DNA of 64,000 nucleotides. Origin: Candidatus Curtissbacteria bacterium RIFCSPHIGHO2_12_FULL_41_17. GTDB lineage: Bacteria; Patescibacteriota; Microgenomatia; Curtissbacterales; GWA2-41-24. Positions within the stretch are counted from its first letter, which is position 1. Each line of letters begins with the position of its first letter. Shown here piece after piece: positions 1 through 7,773 of the stretch. The stretch spans positions 1 through 64,000 of the forward strand of contig MFBL01000015.1 of NCBI GenBank assembly GCA_001774945.1, read 5' to 3'. Below the pieces are notes generated by a model. It made no database searches. It was not told the origin of the DNA and saw only the letters and a list, made by a program, of their open reading frames with translations. Made by a program: the position numbers and the translations under genes.

Positions 1-453
1 AAGACCATACCAGCTGTCAGGGAATTCGCCGCCTAAAGTAAATCCTACTTTTTTATAAAATTGAATGTCGTTTTCGGTAGTCCAAAGCTGTAATTTGTGT
101 GCTCCTTGTTTTTTGGCTTCCCTCTCCCAAAATTTCAAAAGTGCCAAAGCAACACCCCTTCTTTGGAAACCCCGATCTACTGCCAGCCAGTGTCCAAACG
201 CAACACCCCCATTTGATTTAAACGTCAAAAGATAGCCGACAAGTTGTCCATCAATATAGGCAAGATAAAGCGGCTTGTTACCCTTTTTAAACTCTTCCCA
301 AAGCGACTTTTTGGAAAGTCCTTCTTGTAAGATAAAAGACGAACTGTGAGGAGAATAAAGAAAATAACCCTCCTTCAAGGTCTTCGTGATCAGCTGATAA
401 AATGCCTCAAAATCTTCCTGTTTTGCAATGCTGATTTTTATTTTGCTTTTCAT
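1..453 (-). CDS. GNAT family N-acetyltransferase (3' end cut by window edge)
   Basis: An open frame runs from an ATG at 451-453 on the minus strand to the first base of the window with no stop, so 151 codons are seen and the C-terminus is missing. The translation has the GNAT fold signature: a strand reading GGVAFGHWLAVD is followed by the acetyl-CoA pyrophosphate-binding motif QRRGVALALL. Later come KLQLWTTENDIQFYKKVGF and the start of the last strand. Family members transfer an acetyl group from acetyl-CoA to an amine; the substrate cannot be told here. It is divergent from the gene at 513, and the 60 bp between them must hold both promoters. Confidence 0.85.
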   Translation of the reverse strand, partial: MKSKIKISIAKQEDFEAFYQLITKTLKEGYFLYSPHSSSFILQEGLSKKSLWEEFKKGNKPLYLAYIDGQLVGYLLTFKSNGGVAFGHWLAVDRGFQRRGVALALLKFWEREAKKQGAHKLQLWTTENDIQFYKKVGFTLGGEFPDSWYGL

Positions 454-512
454 CAGCCCCAATTTTAGAACTTTAATAATGTAATTTCCATTTTTGATAT
501 ACTTGCCTCGAT

Positions 513-980
513 ATGAAAGCTCTTTCGGAAAAGGCCAAACAGATCATTGAGAAAATTCTTTATATAACTCTTGCTACCATTTCCAAAGACGGTCAGCCTT
601 GGAATTCACCCGTCTACTGCGCTTTTGATGAAAACTATAATTTCTACTGGATTTCTTGGAGAGAAAACCAACATTCTAAAAACATAAGAGATAACAATCG
701 GGTATTTATAGTAATTTATGACAGCACTGTTTCCGAAGGCCAAGGACAAGGCGTCTACATACAAGCCAAGGCGTACGAACTAAATGACGAGAAAAACATT
801 AACAATGCCCTTAAATATCTTGACGGGAGGATTGGTAAACAAGACCGACACAAAGCTTCTCAATTTCAAGGTAATATGCCAAGGAGGATTTACAAAGCAG
901 TCCCAGAAAAAGCATGGGTAAACGTGGACAGCAGAATAAATGGTGAATTTGTAGATAAAAGAGTCGAGATAAAATTATGA
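513..980 (+). CDS. Pyridoxamine 5'-phosphate oxidase-like flavin-binding protein
   Basis: This 155-residue protein has the split-barrel layout of the PNPOx-like family. The N-terminal part reads ILYITLATISKDGQPWNSPV, the usual first two strands. It is followed by FYWISWRENQHSKNIRDNNR, where family members bind the FMN phosphate, and a late segment (PRRIYKAVPEKAWVN) common in this family. Many members bind FMN, F420 or heme; cofactor and substrate are not decided by sequence. The start ATG lies only 60 bp from the divergent acetyltransferase start and no clear Shine-Dalgarno (SD) sequence is seen, so the mRNA may be leaderless. Confidence 0.8.
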   Translation: MKALSEKAKQIIEKILYITLATISKDGQPWNSPVYCAFDENYNFYWISWRENQHSKNIRDNNRVFIVIYDSTVSEGQGQGVYIQAKAYELNDEKNINNALKYLDGRIGKQDRHKASQFQGNMPRRIYKAVPEKAWVNVDSRINGEFVDKRVEIKL

Positions 981-1053
981 AGGTAATTCTTTATATGGCA
1001 ATTTGCGCAAATGCTCTTACTTCTTTAATTTTGTTTTTCCTAAAAAGTTCTTT

Positions 1054-1248
1054 TCAGCAGGGAGAGCAGAGCCTAAAAATGGTGGTTAGAAGGCTGATGG
1101 CAACGGCCAGGACAAGCAGTAAAAGAGATACTAAAATGGCCATTTTAAGGCCAAATTTTCTTTTTACAAACAGAAACCCTTTAACTATGCCAAATGCGAT
1201 TAAGGCAATTGCCGCAAAACCGATGATGGTATAGAGTGAATCTTCCAT
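1054..1248 (-). CDS. Small two-helix membrane protein, unknown
   Basis: A 64-residue protein with two hydrophobic segments, about residues 7-24 and 37-58, separated by a basic loop (FVKRKFGLK). No family is recognised. It is supported by its membrane-protein composition and by its place directly downstream, on the same strand, of the zinc-ribbon membrane protein at 1393-3231. Its start codon sits at the very edge of the repeat element at 1247-1390. A purine-rich AAGGAG lies upstream but is separated from the ATG by the last hairpin of that element. An overlapping plus-strand frame (977-1234) was judged a shadow. Confidence 0.5.
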   Translation of the reverse strand: MEDSLYTIIGFAAIALIAFGIVKGFLFVKRKFGLKMAILVSLLLLVLAVAISLLTTIFRLCSPC

Positions 1249-1390
1249 AAACTTCCGAGGACTAAGAGTCCTCGGTATTCTCCTTAAAGTTTACATGAGC
1301 GAGCAGATACCTTAGTCCTCGCAAGTATGTATTCGCTTTCGCATTCATCCGTCGAGTCAGACTCGACGGTGTTCTGCGAGCGAATATAAA
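1247..1390 (-). repeat. Three-hairpin intergenic repeat, family I, copy 1
   Basis: About 144 bp, read on the minus strand. Hairpin A has a TTCGCT outer stem around a perfect 10-bp inner stem centred on GTCTGAC. Hairpin B has a weaker stem beginning ATACTT. Hairpin C has CCGAGGAC/GTCCTCGG arms and ends in GGAAGTTTAT. The same order and spacing recur at 12063-12208 (very similar sequence, opposite orientation) and 38174-38320 (diverged). This copy fills exactly the gap between the stop of the 612-residue gene and the ATG of the small membrane protein. Confidence 0.85.
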
Positions 1391-1392
1391 AT

Positions 1393-3231
1393 TTAAGAAG
1401 AAGTGCGTCTGCCGGAGTATGAACCTTGACAGTTAAGGCTGAAACTTTGTCCTTCAACCGCACCCCCCCCACTGACCGTGATATTGCCTTTGACTTGTGC
1501 TTGGCCGCCCGATTGGTAAAAAGCATAACTTTGAACAGCTTGGACACTAATGCCGCTGGCATTAACGTTTATGACCATTCGAGCTTGCCCCGAAGAATCA
1601 ATTGGATAGCTGCCTCCTTGGGCATCAAACACCCGATTCCCCTTGACAGTGAAATTGGTTGCCGACGGCAACAGTCCCGATGAGTAGATACCCGGGATGT
1701 TACAGCCCACATTGGCATTAACACTGTAGGTTCCGTCCCATGTTGCTTGCGGCTTCTGAGTCGGTTGGACCTGAGAAGTCGGCTTGGGGCCTGATCCATC
1801 AGAAGGCTCAGGTTCTTTTTGGACAATTCTTGGAACTAATCCCCGCTCGGGGCAGCCGGGATTGCCGCCCATGTACCTGCCGCCGGAATAGGTTAGCATA
1901 TCCCAGCAGGCGCCATTTTGGTATTTGCAGGTCCTGCCATCTTCCGTTGTCGGCAGTCTTTCTTTGACTCCGCCCGTTCCCCCGACAATCCCGCCTTTGC
2001 TAGTACATTCGTTGAAAAATGCTTGAACGGCTGGCGGGTATTGCGGTTGATTCTTATCACCTTGAGTAATACCAACTCCTCCCATCGAGTAGCCGGAAGC
2101 GTCAATTAGCGGTTCTGCATCTTTCCAGGCATTGTCCCAACTTGTGCCTGCGTCTTTTTCTCCTACCACGTATCCAAGCGCGGACATGTAGACCCCCTGG
2201 GCCATTTTTTTGACATCGCCAGCGCAGACGGTTTTTGAAATACAGGGGTTACGTCTTTTTAGAGTACCTACCGGAATTTTGCGCCCAAGGGCGTAAACGG
2301 GACTTATTTCAAGCGAGAGGAAAGAAGGATTTGTTGACTGATCAATACCATCAATCCAGTAGCTTTGTACTTGCAGCTTGGCGGCGATATAGCGCATTGC
2401 TTGTTTATCTGTACGGGAAATAGCGTCATCGCCGTAGTCTTTTAGGCTGGCGATTTGCTCAACGCTGGATTTAAGCAGGCCCTGTGCTTGGGGATTCGTC
2501 AACTTTAAAGTGAAGGGACCCGGATCTTGTCCTAAAGTGTCCCAGTTTTTTTGGTCTTTTGAGAATGTGACCATGGCGTCTGCCCAATCATTGGCGGCCA
2601 GTTGATAATCACTAAGCCTTGATGGACTATTAAGGGCTGTTAATCTTTCGGAAACGGTTTGGGCATTTTCGCCAACTTTTTGGAGTGAATAAGGCGCAGA
2701 TTTACCGGCGGCTATTGCATCACCAACTGATTTGTTGACAAACAGTTCGGTTAAGTTATCCTGGATAAGGTCAAGATTTGGTTTTATCTGTTTGTATTTA
2801 AAGTCGCTAATTTTCATGCCGAAAACAACTATTAAAATAAGCAAAATCGCCAAAAAACCGATTGCATATTTGGGTTTCTTAACAAAAAAGCTAAAAATTT
2901 TGCCAAAGATATTGCCAGTTCCCCCTAAGGATTTAAAAAATACACGGGCTAGTTCATATAAAAGAAAAAGCCAGAGAATCCCGGCCCCAACGCCGAAAAT
3001 TATGGCTATACTTTTATTTGATGGATCGGAACTTTCTGCCGCAAATGCACTCAAGAGGGAAAAAATAATTATTAAGATTATGTAGCTGGCAATTTTTCTG
3101 CCCCTCGAAGGCGGTTTTTTCTCTGTTTTTGGAGCCTCGCTAACTTTCGAGTCGAGATCAGCTACTTCTCCGCAGTAGGTGCAGAACTTAGCTTTTTCTG
3201 GTATTTTCTTTCCGCAGCTTGCGCAGTACAT
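1393..3231 (-). CDS. Zinc-ribbon membrane protein with large extracytoplasmic region
   Basis: A 612-residue protein. It starts with a double-CxxC zinc ribbon (CASCGKK, then FCTYCGE, residues 3-21). A basic linker and three or so hydrophobic segments follow (about residues 46-66, 75-95 and 118-139). The long remainder is probably outside the membrane. A Pro/Thr/Gln-rich hinge near residue 490 precedes a C-terminal beta-rich domain of about 110 residues (TWDGTYSVNANV to SLNCQGSY), which contains two cysteines that could pair. Zinc-ribbon plus membrane-helix proteins of this type are common in reduced bacteria and their function is unknown. No operon partner other than the small ORF downstream is seen. 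Confidence 0.7.
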   Translation of the reverse strand: MYCASCGKKIPEKAKFCTYCGEVADLDSKVSEAPKTEKKPPSRGRKIASYIILIIIFSLLSAFAAESSDPSNKSIAIIFGVGAGILWLFLLYELARVFFKSLGGTGNIFGKIFSFFVKKPKYAIGFLAILLILIVVFGMKISDFKYKQIKPNLDLIQDNLTELFVNKSVGDAIAAGKSAPYSLQKVGENAQTVSERLTALNSPSRLSDYQLAANDWADAMVTFSKDQKNWDTLGQDPGPFTLKLTNPQAQGLLKSSVEQIASLKDYGDDAISRTDKQAMRYIAAKLQVQSYWIDGIDQSTNPSFLSLEISPVYALGRKIPVGTLKRRNPCISKTVCAGDVKKMAQGVYMSALGYVVGEKDAGTSWDNAWKDAEPLIDASGYSMGGVGITQGDKNQPQYPPAVQAFFNECTSKGGIVGGTGGVKERLPTTEDGRTCKYQNGACWDMLTYSGGRYMGGNPGCPERGLVPRIVQKEPEPSDGSGPKPTSQVQPTQKPQATWDGTYSVNANVGCNIPGIYSSGLLPSATNFTVKGNRVFDAQGGSYPIDSSGQARMVINVNASGISVQAVQSYAFYQSGGQAQVKGNITVSGGGAVEGQSFSLNCQGSYSGRRTSS

Positions 3232-3306
3232 TTACTTAGTAATCTGATTCTAACACTACAAACAAAATTATTACACTTTTGATTTAGTAGCGTTACTTGC
3301 GCTTGG

Positions 3307-3335
3307 TTGACTGCCCGTAGTAATTTTGTTAGAAT
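3307..3335 (+). promoter_or_regulatory. Promoter for nusA-infB
   Basis: TTGACT (3307-3312), a 17-bp spacer and TAGAAT (3330-3335) form a good sigma-70 type promoter about 140 bp upstream of nusA. The predicted leader contains the terminator-like hairpin at 3376-3396. Confidence 0.65.
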
Positions 3336-3375
3336 TCGCATAGATTTTTTAGCTCTAGTATCTAAATTGAGGAGG

Positions 3376-3396
3376 GGCGCCAAGTGCGCCTTTTTT
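3376..3396 (+). terminator. Terminator-like hairpin in the nusA leader (possible attenuator)
   Basis: GGCGC and GCGCC arms with a 5-nt loop are followed at once by six T. It lies downstream of the promoter at 3307 and upstream of nusA, so it would act on nusA transcription itself. The only gene upstream is on the other strand and starts at 3231, so the hairpin does not end a known plus-strand gene. Confidence 0.65.
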
Positions 3397-3425
3397 AATA
3401 ATAGTTCTGGGTTCATAGATCATAA

Positions 3426-3473
3426 ACTATGAACTGTGAACTCAAAACTAAGAACTAAATTCCAGAGGAATTT
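3426..3473 (+). promoter_or_regulatory. Heptamer array and Shine-Dalgarno hairpin before nusA
   Basis: Positions 3426-3460 read as five 7-base units all starting with ACT (ACTATGA, ACTGTGA, ACTCAAA, ACTAAGA, ACTAAAT). The last unit runs into a perfect 7-bp hairpin, AAATTCC/GGAATTT with loop AGA (3457-3473). The Shine-Dalgarno stretch AGAGGAA lies in the loop and 3' arm, one base before the nusA ATG, so folding would hide the ribosome site. A separate 8-bp inverted pair (GTTCATAG/CTATGAAC) lies just upstream. Confidence 0.6.
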
Positions 3474-3474
3474 C

Positions 3475-4794
3475 ATGGCAATACAGGCAAGAACAGAATT
3501 TGCGTCAGCTTTAAATCAGGTTTGCTCCGAACGGGGAGTCGAACCGGAAGTGGTAATTGATTCTATAAAACAGGCGATTTTAGCGGCTTACCGAAAAGAT
3601 TATGGCGATCCTGAAGGGATCGATGTCGATCTTAATTCGGAAACAGGCGAAGTTGCTCTTTCAAAAGGCAAGAAAAAAATCACGCCTTCAGGTTTTGGTA
3701 GAATCGCCGCTCAAACTGCCAAGCAGGTTATTTTGCAAAGAATTAGGGAAGCCGAAAAAAATGCCATCCTTTCCGAATATTCCTCAAAAATTAATACAGT
3801 TGTTTCGGGCATTATCCAGCGAATTTCCGGCCCCATTATTACTGTTAATTTAGGTAAAACAGAAGGAATTATGCCGCCGCAAGAGCAAGCCCACAACGAA
3901 AAGTATGTCCTCAATCAAAGGATGAAATTTTACGTTGTGGGTATTAAAGAAGGCGCAAGAGGTGAAGAAATAATAGTTTCAAGAAGCGCCCCCGGGCTTT
4001 TAGAGGGACTTTTCAGACAAGAAGTTCCTGAAATTTCAGCAGGTAGCGTCGAAATCAAGGTAGTGGCCAGAGAAGCCGGTTCCAGATCAAAAATCGCCGT
4101 TTATTCTTCTCAACTGGGGGTGGATCCGGTTGGATCTTGCGTTGGGCAAAAAGGGGTTAGAGTACAAGCGGTAATTAACGAACTTTCAGATGAGAAAATT
4201 GACGTTATTGCTTACCAGGAAGACCCAGTTGAATTTATAAAGGCAGCCCTTTCACCGGCGAAAGAATTAAATGTCACAATAAATGAGAAAGAAAAAACAG
4301 CCCTTGTCATTGCCCCTGATGATCAACTTTCACTGGCAATCGGTAAAGAAGGCCAGAATGTCAGGCTGGCCGCAAAGTTAACAGGTTGCAAAATTGATAT
4401 TCGGGGTAAAAGCGGAACCCCGAAAGAAGTTGAGGCTAAAGAAAAAGCGGCACAAGAAGAAGCAAAGAAAGCCTTAGGGGTGATCGAAAAAATTGAGGCC
4501 AAGGAAGCGAAAACTCAGCCTGAAGACAAACAGGCCCAAATCCCAGGTCAACAGCCTCAAACTCCCGTTGATGATCAAGCCAAAGCTAAAGGAAGTAAAG
4601 TGGAAGACTCAGACGATGAAAAGGTTACCAAGCAGGAAACACCTCAGGGCCAGATTAAAGAAGAATCAGTTACTAAGCCGATCAAAAAAAAGGCAACAGC
4701 CAGTCAATCTGAGACAGAAAACCCCACTCCAGAGCAAAAGGTCAATCCGCCCCGCCAGCTAGCGAACCAGACGGCGAAAAAACTACTTAAATGA
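3475..4794 (+). CDS. nusA: Transcription termination/antitermination factor NusA
   Basis: NusA binds RNA polymerase and nascent RNA and modulates pausing, termination and antitermination. The 439-residue protein shows the N-terminal RNAP-binding domain, an S1 domain (about residues 110-180, VVSGIIQRISGPIITVNLGK), and two KH domains containing GSCVGQKGVRVQAV and LAIGKEGQNVRLAAKL. A charged, Gln/Lys-rich, low-complexity tail of about 100 residues replaces the acidic repeats of some homologs. ATG 3475 (MAIQARTEF) is preferred over an in-frame upstream start at 3436 because it follows AGAGGAA and matches the family N-terminus. infB follows after 30 bp. Confidence 0.95.
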   Translation: MAIQARTEFASALNQVCSERGVEPEVVIDSIKQAILAAYRKDYGDPEGIDVDLNSETGEVALSKGKKKITPSGFGRIAAQTAKQVILQRIREAEKNAILSEYSSKINTVVSGIIQRISGPIITVNLGKTEGIMPPQEQAHNEKYVLNQRMKFYVVGIKEGARGEEIIVSRSAPGLLEGLFRQEVPEISAGSVEIKVVAREAGSRSKIAVYSSQLGVDPVGSCVGQKGVRVQAVINELSDEKIDVIAYQEDPVEFIKAALSPAKELNVTINEKEKTALVIAPDDQLSLAIGKEGQNVRLAAKLTGCKIDIRGKSGTPKEVEAKEKAAQEEAKKALGVIEKIEAKEAKTQPEDKQAQIPGQQPQTPVDDQAKAKGSKVEDSDDEKVTKQETPQGQIKEESVTKPIKKKATASQSETENPTPEQKVNPPRQLANQTAKKLLK

Positions 4795-4824
4795 GAGTTT
4801 GGCAGCCGTCAAAATTATTAATTT

Positions 4825-6261
4825 ATGGACAAGAAGAAACAAGAAAATTTTCGACCGCCTATTGTTACCCTTATGGGTCACGTGGATCATGGAAAAACCA
4901 CCTTACTTGATGCAATCCGCAAGTCAAATGTAGTTGCCAAAGAGCACGGCGGTATTACCCAGCATATCGGGGCATATCAAATAACTTTTAATAGTAACCC
5001 CATTACTTTTGTTGATACTCCGGGACACGCGGCCTTCGAAAAGATGCGTTCCCGCGGCGCAGAAGTTGCCGACATTGTTGTTTTGACGGTGGCGGCTACA
5101 GAAGGAGTAAAACCGCAAACCCAAGAGGCAATTAAACATATAAAATCAGCAAAAAAACCCACAATTGTCGCACTCACAAAAATAGACCTCCCAAACATAA
5201 ATTTAGAAAAAGTTAAGAAAGAATTGCAAAAAGAAAATATTGTTATCGAAGAATTTGGCGGTGACGTACCCTTAGTTAAGGTGGCAGCCCCAAAGGGTAA
5301 GGGTATTGAAGAATTATTAGAGGTAATCCAGTTGGTCTGGCAACTTTCACCTGCTGTTTGCGAGCCAAATGCCCCTTTAGAGGCGGTAGTTGTTGAATCA
5401 TTTTTGGATAAAAACCGAGGTTCAGTTGTAACAGTAATAGTTAAAAAAGGGACACTTAAAATTGGACAAAAAATAATTGTCGATAGTGAAACAATCACAG
5501 TTAAGGCTCTTGTAGATGACAGAAATCAAAGGCAAATGATTGCCGAGCCGTCAAAGCCGGTTGAAATTTTAGGTTTTAAAAGGATACTTGATGTTGGCAG
5601 TGTTGTCAAAGATCGGAATATAGTTAACTTATCATCTTTTAAAAAGCCAGCAACTCTTTCAGAAATAATTGCCAAATCGCAGCAAGCTAAAGATAAATTT
5701 AAAGTAGTAATTAAAGCGGATGTTGCTGGAAGTCTGGAGGCTATTGAAGCGAATTTACCCCAAAAGGTTCTCGTTGTATTATCCGGCGTCGGAGAGGTTT
5801 CACCGGCCGATGTTTCATTTTCTAAGGCAGCCAGCGCACCGATATTGGCGTTTAATGTCAAGACATCACCTTCTGTAAAAAATCATGCCGAAAGGGAAGG
5901 TGTAGTTATTAAAGAATATAAAGTTATTTATGATCTTATTGCCGACCTGAAAGAAGTTGTTGCCAATTTTGAAGAGGCTAAGCATGAATCTAAAATTGCC
6001 GGTCGCGCAAAAGTTGTCGCAATTTTTGAAATTGAAGGCAAAAAAATAGCTGGTGCAGTCGTAACAGATGGGAAAATAAAAATTGGAGAGAAAATTATTA
6101 TTAATCATAAAAACAACCGAAGAAGCGACAATATACAGGTCTTGTCACTGAAGAGATTTAAAAAGGATGTTAACGTAGTAAGTAAAGGGCAAGAATTTGG
6201 CATAGGATTTGTTCAAAGTGTTGACTTTGAAGAAGGAGATATAATAGAATCTTTGGGTTAA
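4825..6261 (+). CDS. infB: Translation initiation factor IF-2 (short form)
   Basis: This GTPase brings initiator tRNA to the 30S subunit and promotes subunit joining. The protein is 478 residues, about half the E. coli length, because it begins almost directly at the G domain. G1 is GHVDHGKTT (about residues 18-26), G3 DTPGH (about 64-68) and G4 TKID (about 117-120). Domain 2 (SFLDKNRGSVVTVIVKKGTL) and the C-terminal initiator-tRNA domain follow. The missing N-terminal region is typical of small genomes. It lies 30 bp after nusA, in the classic nusA-infB order. The gap after it (6262-6342) holds an imperfect long hairpin with CCCCG/CGGGG arms and no gene. Confidence 0.96.
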   Translation: MDKKKQENFRPPIVTLMGHVDHGKTTLLDAIRKSNVVAKEHGGITQHIGAYQITFNSNPITFVDTPGHAAFEKMRSRGAEVADIVVLTVAATEGVKPQTQEAIKHIKSAKKPTIVALTKIDLPNINLEKVKKELQKENIVIEEFGGDVPLVKVAAPKGKGIEELLEVIQLVWQLSPAVCEPNAPLEAVVVESFLDKNRGSVVTVIVKKGTLKIGQKIIVDSETITVKALVDDRNQRQMIAEPSKPVEILGFKRILDVGSVVKDRNIVNLSSFKKPATLSEIIAKSQQAKDKFKVVIKADVAGSLEAIEANLPQKVLVVLSGVGEVSPADVSFSKAASAPILAFNVKTSPSVKNHAEREGVVIKEYKVIYDLIADLKEVVANFEEAKHESKIAGRAKVVAIFEIEGKKIAGAVVTDGKIKIGEKIIINHKNNRRSDNIQVLSLKRFKKDVNVVSKGQEFGIGFVQSVDFEEGDIIESLG

Positions 6262-6342
6262 AAATTTATTCACCCCCGTCAAAATGACTTAGAGTCAGTT
6301 GATTTTCGAAAACTAAGGTTACTCGGGGTTCTGTAAATTAAA

Positions 6343-7266
6343 ATGGATCCAATTTCTAAAGAGAAAACTCTAGAGAGATTAACCAAGGCCCAGAGTGTTT
6401 CTATAATTATTTCAGACAATTCTGGGTTTGACGGACTAGCCTCAGGTTTAGGCTTATATCTTTCACTGACCAAAATTGGTAAAAATATCTCTGTTTATGC
6501 CAAACATCCAACTGTTAGTGATGCTTCAAAACTTTACGCAGTAGACAAAATCGGCAGATCTGGCGAGGGAAAAAATTTAGTTATCAATATCGATAATGCA
6601 GTTAACACAGTTGATAAAGTTACTTATTTTTTAAATCACGATAAATTAAAAATAGTTATTCATCCACTGACCGGGACAAACGGGGCTTCAACTGAACAAA
6701 TTTCATTTGAGCATGCACCTTCAAAATCGGATTTACGTTTTGTCATCGGGTTCAAAACGGCAGAAGAATTGAATAAAGAATTTGTTCATGAGCAAACTTT
6801 TAGTTCAGATTCATGGACAGTCAGCATTTCATTAGAAGAAATGAATCAAAAATTTGCTCATGCAAGCGTTGGCAACCCTCAAGCGACTAGTTTAAGCGAG
6901 TTAACAGCAAACCTCTTAAGAGATTTAGCCTTGCCTCTCGATGAGGATACAGCCTACAATTTATATACCGGTATCGCTCATTCTACCAATAATTTTGATG
7001 TTGCCAAATCAACACCGGCGACCCTCGAAATTGCCTCTTGGCTAATCAAATTTGGAGCAGGTAGAGCCAGTTTTGCGCAAAAATCACAACCCGCATACGA
7101 AACACCACTCTCTTCTCCCGTTGGCTCATTTCCAGCAACCTCCGACAGCTTTAAGCAGGTAGACGAGGTTTCTATCGATCAGGTCGAATTTGAAAAATCT
7201 CAAAAAGAGTGGCTTAAACCGCCAAAAATTTACAAGGGCTCTAAATCTTTTGACACTGAGCATTAG
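6343..7266 (+). CDS. DHH-family-like protein with degraded catalytic motifs
   Basis: A 307-residue protein between infB and rpsO. Its fold cues match NrnA/DHH phosphoesterases: an N-terminal SIIISDNSGFDGLASGLGLY stretch where active enzymes have HxxPDGDAxGS. A later ELTANLLRDLALPLDEDTAYNLYTGIAHSTNNF matches the ExxxxLL...YxGIxTDTGxF stretch. The DHH triad is not seen, and the DTG aspartate is replaced by HSTN, so metal binding looks lost. The C-terminal 70 residues are low-complexity, ending SFDTEH. It occupies the slot where rbfA, truB and ribF lie in many bacteria. A structural or RNA-binding role is inference only. Confidence 0.55.
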   Translation: MDPISKEKTLERLTKAQSVSIIISDNSGFDGLASGLGLYLSLTKIGKNISVYAKHPTVSDASKLYAVDKIGRSGEGKNLVINIDNAVNTVDKVTYFLNHDKLKIVIHPLTGTNGASTEQISFEHAPSKSDLRFVIGFKTAEELNKEFVHEQTFSSDSWTVSISLEEMNQKFAHASVGNPQATSLSELTANLLRDLALPLDEDTAYNLYTGIAHSTNNFDVAKSTPATLEIASWLIKFGAGRASFAQKSQPAYETPLSSPVGSFPATSDSFKQVDEVSIDQVEFEKSQKEWLKPPKIYKGSKSFDTEH

Positions 7267-7278
7267 ATTAGATATACT
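7250..7278 (+). promoter_or_regulatory. Promoter for rpsO, predicted leaderless
   Basis: TTGACA (7250-7255), a 17-bp spacer and TATACT (7273-7278) make a near-consensus promoter inside the last codons of the preceding gene. Transcription would start about 7285, and the rpsO ATG is at 7288, so the mRNA would have almost no 5' leader. Confidence 0.75.
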
Positions 7279-7287
7279 GATTTTCTC

Positions 7288-7551
7288 ATGAGCGATACAT
7301 CAAAAAAGCAAGTAATAGATAAATTTAAAACGCACGAGGGCGATACAGGATCTCCGGAAGTCCAGATTGCCTTACTTTCCCAAAGAATCGAGAAGGTTAA
7401 GGATCATTTAAAATCACACGGACATGATAATCATTCACGAAGGGGTTTGCTTTCTATGATAAATAAACGTAGAAGACTTCTCCACTATTTAACGAGAAAG
7501 GCAGAGGATAGATATAAGGATATTATCGGTAAGCTTGGCTTACCCCAATAA
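7288..7551 (+). CDS. rpsO: 30S ribosomal protein S15
   Basis: S15 is a primary 16S rRNA binder of the small-subunit platform. The 87-residue protein has family length and carries the signature stretches GDTGSPEVQIALLSQRI and HSRRGLLSMINKRRRLLHYL. No Shine-Dalgarno sequence precedes the ATG, consistent with the leaderless promoter at 7250. The last 36 bases form the left arm of a long perfect-arm hairpin that contains the stop codon, and they are duplicated downstream (7595-7630). pnp follows, the usual rpsO-pnp order. Confidence 0.96.
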   Translation: MSDTSKKQVIDKFKTHEGDTGSPEVQIALLSQRIEKVKDHLKSHGHDNHSRRGLLSMINKRRRLLHYLTRKAEDRYKDIIGKLGLPQ

Positions 7552-7630
7552 TATCCTTGCGGTGCTCGCTCAGTAACACTGAGCTGCGCGCCTAAAAGAT
7601 ATTATTGGTAAGTTAGGACTGCCAAAATAG
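7516..7630 (+). repeat. Palindromic rpsO 3' end and second copy of its last codons
   Basis: The real tail (7516-7551, KDIIGKLGLPQ stop) folds on itself: arms AAGGATATTAT/ATAATATCCTT and GGTAAGC/GCTTACC (7516-7558) enclose the TAA. After a hairpin spacer with CTCAGT/ACTGAG arms comes 7595-7630, which reads KDIIGKLGLPK stop. The two tails match at 10 of 11 residues, but six of the twelve codons (five sense codons and the stop) differ synonymously and only one changes the residue. The spacer contains the cassette CCTTGCGGTGCTCG ... GCGCCTAAAAG, also seen downstream of rpsG. Confidence 0.85.
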
Positions 7631-7643
7631 AAATAAGCAGCGC

Positions 7644-7728
7644 TTGCTATTTATCTATTATTGACTTAAAATATAACAGGGAATTGGGTTGTTGGAAGTT
7701 GAATAGTTCGAATCAATTTTTTTGATTC
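7644..7728 (+). promoter_or_regulatory. pnp promoter and leader hairpin
   Basis: TTGCTA (7644-7649), 17 bp and TAAAAT (7667-7672) form a plausible promoter about 100 bp before pnp. In the leader, GAATCAA and TTGATTC flank a five-T loop (7710-7728). In E. coli the pnp leader hairpin is an RNase III and PNPase target; a similar role here is inference. Confidence 0.5.
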
Positions 7729-7773
7729 TCACTATCCGATTTCTAACTCCCGTAAATTCTCCAAGAATTTATA

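Noticed and set aside
977..1234. Plus-strand frame opposite the small membrane protein
   Set aside because: The minus-strand frame has a clear two-helix membrane pattern, while this one looks like its shadow.
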